NCBI RefSeq assembly: GCF_009733845.1
Contig: NZ_WNXZ01000001.1
Location: 1,240,001-1,304,000, forward strand
Source: Pseudactinotalea terrae
Lineage (GTDB): Bacteria > Actinomycetota > Actinomycetes > Actinomycetales > Beutenbergiaceae
Direction of reading: 5' to 3'
DNA length: 64,000 nucleotides
The notes under the pieces are model-generated. The model ran no database searches. It had not been told where the DNA came from and was given only the letters and a program-made list of their open reading frames with translations. Both the position numbers and the translations under genes were made by a program. Below, in pieces: positions 50,073 to 58,101 of the stretch (positions are counted from its first letter, which is position 1; the number at the start of each line of letters is the position of its first letter).

Positions 50073-50088
50073 TAGAACATGTGTTCTA
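50073..50088 (-). promoter_or_regulatory. LexA (SOS) box
   Basis: TAGAACATGTGTTCTA is a 16-bp near-perfect palindrome matching the actinobacterial/Bacillus-type SOS consensus (CGAAC-N4-GTTCG) with outer T/A pairs. It precedes DUF222-HNH and the overlapping dnaE2. Confidence 0.88.
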
Positions 50089-50237
50089 TCTAACCTGATG
50101 CGTCCTTCCACGTCAACCCCGGCGAGCAGCTGGTCTTCGACCCTGAGGACCGCACACCCGCAGGCTAGGACCGGGATACGACACCCTGCGCCCACGGCAC
50201 CGCCCAAGCCCTAGCCTGCTCCCAGGAGGTCACACCC

Positions 50238-51308
50238 ATGCTCACCACCGTCGCCCTCGTCGGGGCGGGCTACCGCTCGCACACGTTCGCCCGCGTCATC
50301 GCCGCGGTTCCGGACCGGCTGCGGCTCGCCGGAGCCGTGGTTCGCGACCCCGAGCGCGCGAGCGAGTTCGCCGCTGAGCATGGCACCACGACGTGGGGCT
50401 CGGTCGCCGAGGCCGATCTCGACGGCGTCGACGTCGTCGTCGTAGCCGTGCCGGGCTCGAGCAGCGCCACGGTGATCGCCGAGCTGAAGGACCGCGGCCC
50501 CGTCGTGCTCGCCGAGACGCCGCCGGGAGTCGACGTGGCCCAGCTCGACGCCCTGTGCGCGCTCGAGCGGGACGGCCTGCGCATCCAGGTCGCTGAGCAG
50601 TACCACCTCGAGCCGCTGATCGCTGCGCAGATCTCGATCGCACGCTCCGGCCTGCTTGGAACGGTCTCGCAGGCCCAGGTCGCGGTGTCGCACGGCTACC
50701 ACGGCGTCAGCGTGCTGCGCCGAGCGCTCGGGATCACGTTCGAGGACGCCGAGATCACCGCGACGAGGATCCCCTCGCCGGTGCGGCTGGGTCCGAGCCG
50801 TTACGGCGACCCAGAGACGGAGACGATGGTCACGGAGACCTACCGCACGCTCGCCTGGCTCGACTTCGGCGACCGCCACGGCACGTTCGACTTCGACGAC
50901 CAGCAGTACCGGAACTGGGCCCGCTCGCCGGGCATGCTGATCCGGGGCACCGACGGCGAGCTCCGGGACACGGAGGTCCGTCGCTTCCTCGACCCCCGCA
51001 CACCGCTGGTCTCCCGCCTCGAACGGGTGGCAGCGGGCGGGCCGGGCAACCACGAGGGCATGTTCCTGCGCGGTTACACCTTCGAGGGTGCGTGGCGGTA
51101 CGCCAACCCGTATCTGCGTGCGCGGCTAGCCGAGGACGAGATCGCCATCGCGTCGATCCTCGAGGCCACCGGTGAGCACGCGCGCGGCGGCCCGGCGCCC
51201 TACCCCCTGGCCGAAGCCGCCCAGGACCGCTACCTCGACCTGGCGATCCAGCGGGCCGCCGAGACCGGTGAGAAGGTACGCACGAGCCGGCAGTCGTGGG
51301 CGGGCTAG
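50238..51308 (+). CDS. Gfo/Idh/MocA-family oxidoreductase
   Basis: A 356-aa NAD(P)-dependent dehydrogenase-like protein. The Rossmann motif is VALVGAGYRS at the N-terminus; AGAVVRDPERA and VLAETPPGVDVAQ fit the first domain, and AEQYHLEPLIAAQ the catalytic/C-terminal domain. The usual EKP motif reads ETP, so the catalytic Lys is missing, a variation seen in some members. Substrate unknown. AGGAG lies about ten bases before ATG 50238. Confidence 0.85.
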   Translation: MLTTVALVGAGYRSHTFARVIAAVPDRLRLAGAVVRDPERASEFAAEHGTTTWGSVAEADLDGVDVVVVAVPGSSSATVIAELKDRGPVVLAETPPGVDVAQLDALCALERDGLRIQVAEQYHLEPLIAAQISIARSGLLGTVSQAQVAVSHGYHGVSVLRRALGITFEDAEITATRIPSPVRLGPSRYGDPETETMVTETYRTLAWLDFGDRHGTFDFDDQQYRNWARSPGMLIRGTDGELRDTEVRRFLDPRTPLVSRLERVAAGGPGNHEGMFLRGYTFEGAWRYANPYLRARLAEDEIAIASILEATGEHARGGPAPYPLAEAAQDRYLDLAIQRAAETGEKVRTSRQSWAG

Positions 51309-51875
51309 CTACGGCGCGTCGATCAGCGCCAAGAACTCGCGGCGCAACGATGACCGCTTGACGGCGTCCATCACCCCGGGCGCGTCGAGCAGCACGAGGT
51401 TGCCCAGGTAAGCCGCGTACAGCACCCTGGCGCGCGCAGCTGCCCGCGCAGGGGCCATCCCGCGCGCTCGCAGCAGCCGCCGCACGTAGTCGATGCGCGT
51501 CTCGTGAACACGCGCGACCACAGGCCCGATCTGCGGGTGGTCGGCGGCACCCAGGATCCGCCACTCCGTCGGCGCCGACTCGGGGTGCCCGAGCACGACG
51601 TCGACGAGCCGCTCCAGCGCATCGCCCGACCCACCTTCCTCGACGTCAGCGATGATCGCCTCGGTCGCTGTGTGCGCCCACTGCTCGACGACGGCGTCAA
51701 CCAGCTCCGCGCGGTCGCGGAAGTGCCAGTAGAAGCTCCCCTTGGTGGCCCCGATCTCGGCGGCCAACAGCTCGACAGCGAGGTTCTTGAAGCCGACCCG
51801 CGTTCCCATGCGGGTGGCAGCCTCGACCCAGTCGACCCTGCTCAGACGGGAGCTCGAGCGAGGTTGCGAGGACAC
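51309..51875 (-). CDS. TetR-family transcriptional regulator
   Basis: The 188-aa protein has a TetR helix-turn-helix: WVEAATRMGTRVGFKNLAVELLAAEIGATKGSFYWHF-type spacing, with GATKGSFYWHFRDRAELVDAV as recognition helix (residues ~38-58). A helical ligand domain follows. It is divergent from the SRPBCC gene and two perfect dyads lie between them. It probably represses both. Confidence 0.92.
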   Translation of the reverse strand: MSSQPRSSSRLSRVDWVEAATRMGTRVGFKNLAVELLAAEIGATKGSFYWHFRDRAELVDAVVEQWAHTATEAIIADVEEGGSGDALERLVDVVLGHPESAPTEWRILGAADHPQIGPVVARVHETRIDYVRRLLRARGMAPARAAARARVLYAAYLGNLVLLDAPGVMDAVKRSSLRREFLALIDAP

Positions 51876-51887
51876 CTTGCCACCCTA

Positions 51888-51928
51888 CCGTACGGCAGCG
51901 TATGGTGCATCCGTACGCTACCGTATGG
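51888..51928. promoter_or_regulatory. Twin TetR operators
   Basis: CCGTACG-N4-CGTATGG occurs twice, at 51888-51905 and 51911-51928, 23 bases centre to centre. Both lie between the divergent starts; the second touches the first codons upstream of ATG 51940. Spacing of about two helical turns suggests cooperative binding. Confidence 0.85.
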
Positions 51929-51939
51929 AGGAGCTGGAG

Positions 51940-52449
51940 ATGGGCTGGACCACCCGCACGACCACTGGCCTGACGAACATCCACGAGCGCGAGGTCCGAG
52001 CCTGTCCCGCCGAGGTCTGGGAGGCGATGTCGACGCTCAGCTCCCCGCAGGACCGGGTCTGGCCCCGCGACCGCTGGCCTCGGCTGAGACTCAGCGACGG
52101 CCTCCGCCCTGGCTCCGACGGCGGCCATGGACCGATCCGCTACGGCGTCACCCGCGTCGAGGAGGGGTCCGCGCTGACCTTTGCCCTGGATCCTGCAGGG
52201 GGTGTGAGCGGCTGGCACGGCTTCACCCTGGCGCCGACCGACGCCGGCACCCGCGTCACCCACACGCTCGCCATCGAGAGCCCGAGCGCCACGGTCATCA
52301 CGGTGGTCGTCCCGCTGCACGACGCCCTCCTCGAAGATCTCCTCGACCAGCTCGCGGCCGCCGTCGAGCATCGTGAGCTGACTCGGAGTCCGCAATCCCT
52401 CGGGGTGCGGGCGCGCCGCGCCCTCGTCCGTGTGTCGGCGCGCCGGTGA
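51940..52449 (+). CDS. SRPBCC (START/Bet v1-like) ligand-binding protein
   Basis: A 169-aa SRPBCC-fold protein. The pattern is an N-terminal strand EREVRACPAEVWEAMSTL, middle YGVTRVEEGSALTF, and a C-terminal helix VVPLHDALLEDLLDQLAAAVEHRE. I prefer ATG 51940, with GGAGGAG upstream, to ATG 51925. Members bind hydrophobic ligands or act as polyketide-type cyclases; the ligand is unknown. Controlled by the adjacent TetR, by inference. Confidence 0.8.
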   Translation: MGWTTRTTTGLTNIHEREVRACPAEVWEAMSTLSSPQDRVWPRDRWPRLRLSDGLRPGSDGGHGPIRYGVTRVEEGSALTFALDPAGGVSGWHGFTLAPTDAGTRVTHTLAIESPSATVITVVVPLHDALLEDLLDQLAAAVEHRELTRSPQSLGVRARRALVRVSARR

Positions 52450-52469
52450 ACGGCCACCACCATCGGCGA

Positions 52470-53345
52470 TCAGCCCCGCGCCGCCTCACCGATGACCGTG
52501 CCCTCGGCGTCGTAGAAGGTCAGGGTGTCGCCGTCGACCACCAGCCACGCGGAGCCGACCAGCATGGAGCCGAGGTTCTCGCCCTCGCAGCCGATGAGGG
52601 TCTGCGGCCCTGAGGTCACCAGCAGCACGAGCTCGTCGTCGAGCAGCCAGCGGCCACCGACGCCGTTGCAGCCGTCGGAGCCGGTCCAGGTCCCGTCGTC
52701 GAGAAGCTCGATGAAGGGATCGGTCTCGTAGGTCTCGACCGGGACCCAGCGGCCGAGCACCTCCTCGGCGGCTGCCGGTTCGGTGCCGTTCGGGAGCGGC
52801 TCCGGCCGGACGTCGAGCTCGGCGGCCTGCTCCTCGGTGAGCTCGGGCTGCGTACGGAGCTCGTCGGCGACGTCGGGATGCGGCGGCGGTTCGCCGTCGA
52901 GGCTGAGGGTGGCGAGCACCTCGCCCTCGGCGTCGAGCAGGACCCGATCCTCACCATCGGCCGCGAAGCCGTCGACGGCGAGCAACCAGTCCACCGCTCC
53001 CGCGCCGTCGCCGCACGCGCCGGACCAGCTCTCGATCGATGTGAGCATCGCTCCGGCACCGGGGAGCCACCAGCCGCTGATCGCACCGCACTCCCGCCAC
53101 AGCGTCAGGTCGTGGGGCGAGTACGGCGAACCGATCTGTACCCAGGTGTCCTCGCTCTCACCCTCGGCATCCACCCGCCACAACCCCACCAGCTGCGACG
53201 GCGGGACCTCCTCGCGCGCGGGGCCGCCGGCCGTCGTCGGCCCACCTCCGCCGTCACCCGCAGGCGCGCCGGCGCAGGCGGCCACTACCGGGATCGCGGC
53301 CAGCGTCGCGGCGGCTGCGAGGAGTCGTGCACCGGGTCTCGTCAT
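52470..53345 (-). CDS. Lipoprotein with META-like domain
   Basis: A 291-aa secreted lipoprotein: Tat/Sec-like signal with lipobox VAAC at residues ~21-24, a Gly/Pro spacer, then two similar beta-rich halves. LVGLWRVDAEGESEDTW... and LGRWVPVETYETDPFIELLDDGTWTGSDGCNGVGGRW; the latter matches the META/HslJ pattern (DGCNxxxGxW). Role at the envelope unknown. Confidence 0.8.
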   Translation of the reverse strand: MTRPGARLLAAAATLAAIPVVAACAGAPAGDGGGGPTTAGGPAREEVPPSQLVGLWRVDAEGESEDTWVQIGSPYSPHDLTLWRECGAISGWWLPGAGAMLTSIESWSGACGDGAGAVDWLLAVDGFAADGEDRVLLDAEGEVLATLSLDGEPPPHPDVADELRTQPELTEEQAAELDVRPEPLPNGTEPAAAEEVLGRWVPVETYETDPFIELLDDGTWTGSDGCNGVGGRWLLDDELVLLVTSGPQTLIGCEGENLGSMLVGSAWLVVDGDTLTFYDAEGTVIGEAARG

Positions 53346-53455
53346 ACCGAGCCAGTGTGGTGGCTCCCCCGGCGTTGCACCACCGGCCGGCGCGGCCGAT
53401 TTCGCCCGGGACGAACAGCCGTGCGCGGGCAGGGTGCGCGCTCTACCGTTCCTGC

Positions 53456-53842
53456 ATGGGCGACGTCATCGCATTCCCGAGGTCACCGCAGACCACGCCG
53501 GCCGAGTCGACCGGCTCGCGCCCCGCCACCCGGCGCCGGCTGCTGTGGCGCGAGGCGATCGGGCACGAGCTGCGAGAGGAACGGCACAGCCAGGACCGCA
53601 CCCAGGGTGACGTCGCCGAGCATGCCGGGATCTCCACCCAGTACCTGTCGGAGGTCGAGCGCGGCCGCAAGGAGCCGAGCTCGGAGATCCTCGAGGCCGT
53701 GACCGACGCCCTGCGCCTCCCCCTCGGCGACCTGGTGCTGCGGGCGGCCGAGCTGCTGCCGGGAGCCGACCTCGTCACGACCTCGTCGACCGACCGCGGC
53801 CCCGGCGCCCGCCCCGACGGCCCGGTCCTGCTCGCTGCCTGA
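53456..53842 (+). CDS. XRE-type regulator, PopR/ClgR-like
   Basis: The 128-aa protein has an N-terminal MGDVIAFPR segment, then a helix-turn-helix (HELREERHSQDRTQGDVAEHAGISTQYLSEVERGRKEPSSEIL, residues ~38-80). ClgR and PopR, activators of clp genes in actinobacteria, share exactly this helix (ISTQYLSEVERGRKEPSSE). Two clpP genes lie 2-3.5 kb away, so they are the probable targets. The C-terminus differs from ClgR and ends LLAA, which may be a Clp degron as in those regulators. Confidence 0.8.
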   Translation: MGDVIAFPRSPQTTPAESTGSRPATRRRLLWREAIGHELREERHSQDRTQGDVAEHAGISTQYLSEVERGRKEPSSEILEAVTDALRLPLGDLVLRAAELLPGADLVTTSSTDRGPGARPDGPVLLAA

Positions 53843-53845
53843 CCG

Positions 53846-54121
53846 TCAGCCCGGCCTCGCCTCCTCGGACTGCGCCGGCGGCGCCAGCTCAACGCTCACC
53901 GGAACGGCGTACCGATGCCCGTCGACCTCCACGAGCACGGGCTCAGGTACGGCGGCGGGCGCCGCAGCCACGACCAGCATCAGCCCTGGCTCCTGCCCCG
54001 CACCCGTGTCGACCCACGCCACCCCCAGACCGTGGGCGCCGAACTGCCTCATCAGCGCGGCGCCCTCGGACGCCTTCGCCGCCGCGGCGGCGCGCCAACG
54101 TGGGTCCTCCGTCTCCGTCAT
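53846..54121 (-). CDS. Small unknown protein
   Basis: A 91-aa product from ATG 54121: a helical N-terminus (MTETEDPRWRAAAAAKASEGAAL), then strands LGVAWVDTGAG, LMLVVAAAP and VEVDGHRYAVPVSV. No family recognised. It follows the trypsin-like protease gene by 16 bases and ends three bases past the regulator stop on the other strand; possibly an accessory of the protease. Confidence 0.6.
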   Translation of the reverse strand: MTETEDPRWRAAAAAKASEGAALMRQFGAHGLGVAWVDTGAGQEPGLMLVVAAAPAAVPEPVLVEVDGHRYAVPVSVELAPPAQSEEARPG

Positions 54122-54137
54122 CGACCTCTCCCACCGC

Positions 54138-55685
54138 TCAGCGGACACGTACCCCGAACACCTGCGCGAGGCTGCGTCCCTCGCTGCGATCGAGCATGTC
54201 ACGCAGCTCGCGCAGCACGGCCCGCAAGTCGTTGCTCGCGCGCCGGTCCACGATCTCGGCCAGCTTGCTGAGCCGCTCCACGTCCTCGCTCCCCAGCACA
54301 CGGCCCAGCACGTCGTCGGTGGTCACCGCGGTCCCGGTGATCGGCCGTAGCGCCGAGAGCGCCGCACGTCTCACGTCACCGTCCTTGGCGAGCATCGTGA
54401 GCAGCTCGCCCCGGTGGGTGTCGACGGCGTCGGTCAGGACCCTGCCCTTGGCGGCTCCCTGCAGCCTGCTCTGGACGTCACGCGCCAGCCCGCGGGTGGG
54501 GTTGAGCGCGGCGGCGTGCCGTCGCACGGCGTCGGTGAACCCACCCGCCCAGCTGACCATCGGCGAGCGGTGGCTGACCGTGATCGGCAACTCCGCCGTC
54601 GTCAGCGGCAGCACGCCGAGGCGCCGAGCGACGACCGTCTCAGGGATCGCAGGTAGCGACTCCTCCGAGGCGTTGAGCGAGTCGATGAAATTCGCGAACG
54701 CACCGGCGCACAGCGTCGTCAGGTCCAGCTCGTCGAAGACGTTCTGGATCTTGCACGCGACGCCGTAGACCCCACCTCCGGCGAAGTGCAGCCCGACGGC
54801 GGGTTTGATCGCGCCGCCCTCGCTCGTCGGCGTCTGGCTGAACACCACGGACCCGGAGTCACCGCCCGCGGACCAGTCGTCCGAGGGGTCCACCGGCTCG
54901 ATGCGCAAGCAGTCGTCGAAGGTGTGACCGCTGACGAGGGTGGTCATGTAGTCCACCGAGGCGAGCCGGCCGTAGGTGTGCTCGGTCGTACGGCCGAACT
55001 TCTCGACCAGCAGGTTGAGCACCGGCGTCGCCAGCGCGTAGACCGCCGGACCGATGTCATGGACCGTGAGCTCGTAGATGTCCTCGTTCGTGGGCGCCAT
55101 GATGGCGCAGTCGACCGTGTTGGTGCCGGTCGTGGTGCGGGCGATCCCACGCTTCGTGGTGCCGATCGTGTCCGCGGGATTGCTGCCACCGTCGATCACG
55201 GTGCCCGGTTGCGGCATCCGCGCCCCGGCCGTGTGGCCGAACACGTGCTCGTTGCTCAGGGCCACGATCGTGTCGTCGGTCTCGTCCCAGACCCAGCCAC
55301 CGAGCGTCCCGGTGGGCGGACCGACGCTGACACCGCCCGGCACCGGCCGAATCCGGTCCTTCGGGTCGAGCTCGAAGGAGGCCGGCGGGCTCTCGACGAC
55401 GTCGGTCGACACACGCCGAGACGCGCCGTCGAGGCGGCTGCGGAACTCGAACGTCTTGGGGACCGCTGTCGCCGGGTTCAGTCGTTCCGCTGCGCTCTTG
55501 TGGGTGACGTAGAACGTCAGCGCCAGCTTGCTCGTGACCTCGCCGCCCACGATCTTCGGACCGATCCCGACCGAGTGCGCGTCAAAGCTCTTCAGCAACG
55601 TCCGTACGTCGGTCTGCGCCTTGAACTCTCGAAGCACGGGGTAGGCACGGTCCTTGCGGAAGTCACCATCGAAGGCGGTAGGCAT
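54138..55685 (-). CDS. Trypsin-like (S1 fold) serine protease
   Basis: A 515-aa protein without a signal peptide. Residues ~140-300 carry a chymotrypsin-like triad: His in ALSNEHVFG, Asp in NTVDCAIMAP and Ser in AGGDSGSVVF. A later GLHFAGGGVYGVA strand follows. The N-terminal ~130 residues and C-terminal ~190 residues (helical) are of unknown fold. It is likely cytoplasmic. It lies directly downstream of two clpP genes, suggesting a protein-quality cluster. Confidence 0.8.
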   Translation of the reverse strand: MPTAFDGDFRKDRAYPVLREFKAQTDVRTLLKSFDAHSVGIGPKIVGGEVTSKLALTFYVTHKSAAERLNPATAVPKTFEFRSRLDGASRRVSTDVVESPPASFELDPKDRIRPVPGGVSVGPPTGTLGGWVWDETDDTIVALSNEHVFGHTAGARMPQPGTVIDGGSNPADTIGTTKRGIARTTTGTNTVDCAIMAPTNEDIYELTVHDIGPAVYALATPVLNLLVEKFGRTTEHTYGRLASVDYMTTLVSGHTFDDCLRIEPVDPSDDWSAGGDSGSVVFSQTPTSEGGAIKPAVGLHFAGGGVYGVACKIQNVFDELDLTTLCAGAFANFIDSLNASEESLPAIPETVVARRLGVLPLTTAELPITVSHRSPMVSWAGGFTDAVRRHAAALNPTRGLARDVQSRLQGAAKGRVLTDAVDTHRGELLTMLAKDGDVRRAALSALRPITGTAVTTDDVLGRVLGSEDVERLSKLAEIVDRRASNDLRAVLRELRDMLDRSEGRSLAQVFGVRVR

Positions 55686-55801
55686 GACCTGCTCCTGCTG
55701 TGCCGCACGGCCGGCCGATCCGGCCGCTCTTGGACATCAGGAGCGAGGGCACACCCGTGCTGATACACCGGCGGCGGATCTCGCCGTCGGGATGGCCTCG
55801 A

Positions 55802-56404
55802 TCAGGCGGCAGGCAGCAGCTTGCGGCTCGCGATCACCTCGTCGACCACGCCGTACTCCCGCGCCAGCTCAGCGGGCAGCACGAGGTCGCGGCTGACCTC
55901 CTCTGCGACCTGCTCGATCGGCCGGCCGGTGTGGCGCGCGAGGATCTCCTCGAGCTGGGCACGGGTCCGGGCGACCTCCTTGGCCGCGAGCCGCAGGTCG
56001 GGCAACGTGCCGCGGCCGCCTGCCTCGGGCGGGTGCAGCAGCACCCGCGCGTGCGGCAGCATCCCGCGCCGCCCCGGCTCCCCCGCGGCCAGCAGCATCG
56101 CCGCGGTCGAGGCGGCCTGCCCCACGCAGATCGTCGAGATCGGCGCCCGCACGAACTGCATCGTGTCGTAGATCGCGAGGCTCGCCGTCACGGATCCGCC
56201 CGGGGAGTTGAGGTACAGCGAGATCTCCCGGTCCGGGTCGGCCGACTCGAGGTGGATGAGCTGGGCGATGATCGTGTTAGCGACACCGTCGTCGATCTCG
56301 GTCCCGAGAAACACGATGCGGTCCGAGAGCAGGCGCGAGTACACGTCCGAGGCGCGTTGCCCCTGGGCGGTCGTCTCGACCACGCTGGGGATCGTGTAGC
56401 TCAC
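55802..56404 (-). CDS. clpP: ClpP-family protease subunit
   Basis: A 200-aa ClpP. The triad is Ser in [10 protein letters not shown], His in [14 protein letters not shown] and Asp in [26 protein letters not shown] forms the oxyanion-loop strand. Its ATG overlaps the stop of the partner clpP (ATGA), as in actinobacterial clpP pairs where the two gene products make a mixed tetradecamer. The His loop (LHPPEA) differs from the usual HQP. Confidence 0.94.
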   Translation of the reverse strand: MSYTIPSVVETTAQGQRASDVYSRLLSDRIVFLGTEIDDGVANTIIAQLIHLESADPDREISLYLNSPGGSVTASLAIYDTMQFVRAPISTICVGQAASTAAMLLAAGEPGRRGMLPHARVLLHPPEAGGRGTLPDLRLAAKEVARTRAQLEEILARHTGRPIEQVAEEVSRDLVLPAELAREYGVVDEVIASRKLLPAA

Positions 56405-56994
56405 GCGAGCACCCCCACCCGGCGGCGCGGCACCCCGAGCGCGAGCACACCCGGGCCGTCCACGATCGCGTCGACGAACCCGTACGCGAGCGCCTCGTCC
56501 GCCGTGAACCAGCGGTCGCGGTCCGAGTCGCGGTGGATCGTCTCGATGCTCTGGCCCGTGTGCTCGGCGGTCAGCTCGGTCATCACCCTGTTGGTGTGCT
56601 CAAGGTTCTCGGCCTGGATCGCGATGTCGATCGGCGACCCCTGCAGGCCCGCCGAGCCCTGATGCATGAGGATCCGGGCGTGCGGTTGTGCGTACCGCTT
56701 GCCCGGCGTACCCGCCGAGAGCAGGAACTGGCCCATGCTGGCGGCGAGGCCGGTCGCGACCGTGGCCACGTCGTTGTCGATCATCCGCATCGTGTCGTAG
56801 ATGCCGAGCCCGGCCGAGACCACGCCGCCCGGGGAGTTGATCAGCATCGTGATGTCCGCGCGCGGGTCCTCCGCCGCGAGCAGCAGCAGCTGGCTGGTCA
56901 GCCTGCGCCCGATGTCGTCGTCGACCTGTTGCCCCAGCACCAGGATCCGGTGCTGCATGAGGTTCTCGATCAGCCTGTCGTCCAGGTTCGCCAT
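56401..56994 (-). CDS. clpP: ClpP-family protease subunit (partner)
   Basis: A 197-aa ClpP with Ser in [15 protein letters not shown], His in [13 protein letters not shown] and Asp in HRDSDRDRW. It leads the two-gene operon from ATG 56994, with GGAG just upstream. Pairing with the next clpP and a PopR-like regulator nearby resembles the inducible clpP3-clpP4 arrangement of Streptomyces rather than the essential clpP1-clpP2 with clpX. Confidence 0.94.
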   Translation of the reverse strand: MANLDDRLIENLMQHRILVLGQQVDDDIGRRLTSQLLLLAAEDPRADITMLINSPGGVVSAGLGIYDTMRMIDNDVATVATGLAASMGQFLLSAGTPGKRYAQPHARILMHQGSAGLQGSPIDIAIQAENLEHTNRVMTELTAEHTGQSIETIHRDSDRDRWFTADEALAYGFVDAIVDGPGVLALGVPRRRVGVLA

Positions 56995-57055
56995 GGTGGC
57001 TCCTCTCCTTGGGAACCACCATGAGCCCGCTCGACGGCGGAGCTCACCTCATGCT

Positions 57056-57079
57056 GCCCACAGCAGATCCGCTGTGGGC
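57056..57079. terminator. Hairpin between clpP operon and siderophore-interacting gene
   Basis: GCCCACAGC and GCTGTGGGC form a perfect 9-bp stem around AGATCC. It lies eight bases after the minus-strand stop at 57088. No T-run; probable terminator of that gene. Confidence 0.55.
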
Positions 57080-57087
57080 TGAGCAGG

Positions 57088-57999
57088 TCAGCCCTCGGCC
57101 TTGCCGGTGCGCCAGTACCCCATGAACGCCACCGAGCGGCGGTCCACACCGTGCTCCTTCACGAGCGCGCGGCGCAGCCGCGTGACCACACCGGCCTCAC
57201 CGGCGAGCCATGCGTAGAACTCGCCCCGGACCGGCTGGTCGGGCACGTCCCAGAGGTATCCGTCGGGGTCGATCGGGAGGTCGCCGACGTCGATCCCGTT
57301 CGCACCCTCACCCAGCCAACGATCGAGGAGCGAGCGGACCGCGGGCTCGACCATGGTGCCGTGACCGGCGCCGTCGCGGCCGAGCCAGCGCACCTGCACG
57401 CCCGCAGGCGCGTCGACCAGGAGCTCGTCGGTGCTGTGCGGCACCTCGAGCAGGGCCGCTCCGGTCGCGTCGCGCGGCAGGCCCTCGAGGATGGCCAGCG
57501 CCGCGGGTACGGCAGTTTCGTCGGCCACGAGGAGGAACCGGTCGGTCCCCTCAGCGGGCTTGAAGCCGGTCCCTCCGTACGGGCCACCGTGGGCTCGGTT
57601 GGGCCCGCACAGGATGATCTCGTCACCGGGCGCAACGGTCCCGGCCCAGCGCGAGGCGGGGCCCTCGTCGCCGTGGAGGACGAAGTCGACATCGATCTCA
57701 CCCGCGTCGGCACGCACGTACCTGGAGGTGTAGGTGCGGACCGGGTTGCGGCGGATCTCCTCGCGGCCCATGAGCTCCTGGTACCAGCTCAGACCATCGG
57801 AGTCGCCGACCTCGAGCGAGCCGTCGGGCGCCGGAAGGATGACCTTGACGCGCTGGTCGAACCGATCATCACCGAGCTCGGTGAGCTCCGCCCCGGCGAA
57901 CGTGATCCGCACGAAGCTCGGGCTGAGCGGCTGCACTCGGGTGACCGCGGTACGGAACAGCCGCCAGGGCTGGACGGTCGCGGTGAGGGTCTGAGTCAT
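57088..57999 (-). CDS. Siderophore-interacting FAD-binding protein (ViuB-like)
   Basis: A 303-aa ferric-siderophore reductase. The N-terminal FAD barrel has FVRITFAGAEL and VRTYTSRYVR (FAD-binding RxYT); the C-terminal SIP domain has LLVADETAVPAALAILEGLP and YAWLAGEAGVVTRLRRAL. It releases iron from imported siderophores in the cytoplasm. I choose ATG 57999 because an iron box lies just upstream and would be inside a longer reading frame. Confidence 0.94.
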   Translation of the reverse strand: MTQTLTATVQPWRLFRTAVTRVQPLSPSFVRITFAGAELTELGDDRFDQRVKVILPAPDGSLEVGDSDGLSWYQELMGREEIRRNPVRTYTSRYVRADAGEIDVDFVLHGDEGPASRWAGTVAPGDEIILCGPNRAHGGPYGGTGFKPAEGTDRFLLVADETAVPAALAILEGLPRDATGAALLEVPHSTDELLVDAPAGVQVRWLGRDGAGHGTMVEPAVRSLLDRWLGEGANGIDVGDLPIDPDGYLWDVPDQPVRGEFYAWLAGEAGVVTRLRRALVKEHGVDRRSVAFMGYWRTGKAEG

Positions 58000-58005
58000 C
58001 GTGAA

Positions 58006-58024
58006 TAAGGTTAGCCTGACCTCA
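58006..58024 (-). promoter_or_regulatory. IdeR/DtxR iron box
   Basis: The 19-mer TAAGGTTAGCCTGACCTCA (plus strand) matches the IdeR consensus TTAGGTTAGGCTAACCTAA at 16 of 19 positions on the minus strand. It sits seven bases before the start of the siderophore-interacting gene, placed to block transcription when iron is high. Confidence 0.88.
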
Positions 58025-58101
58025 CCTAATCGCACCAGAGAGCAATGTCACAGCCCCCCGTTAGGGTTCATCGGTGATGGCGATCTCGGTGGCGGTCCCC
58101 C

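Noticed and set aside
57056-57079. PopR/ClgR binding site for the clpP operon
   Set aside because: The palindrome does not resemble the known ClgR/PopR sites and lies where a terminator of the neighbouring gene is expected.
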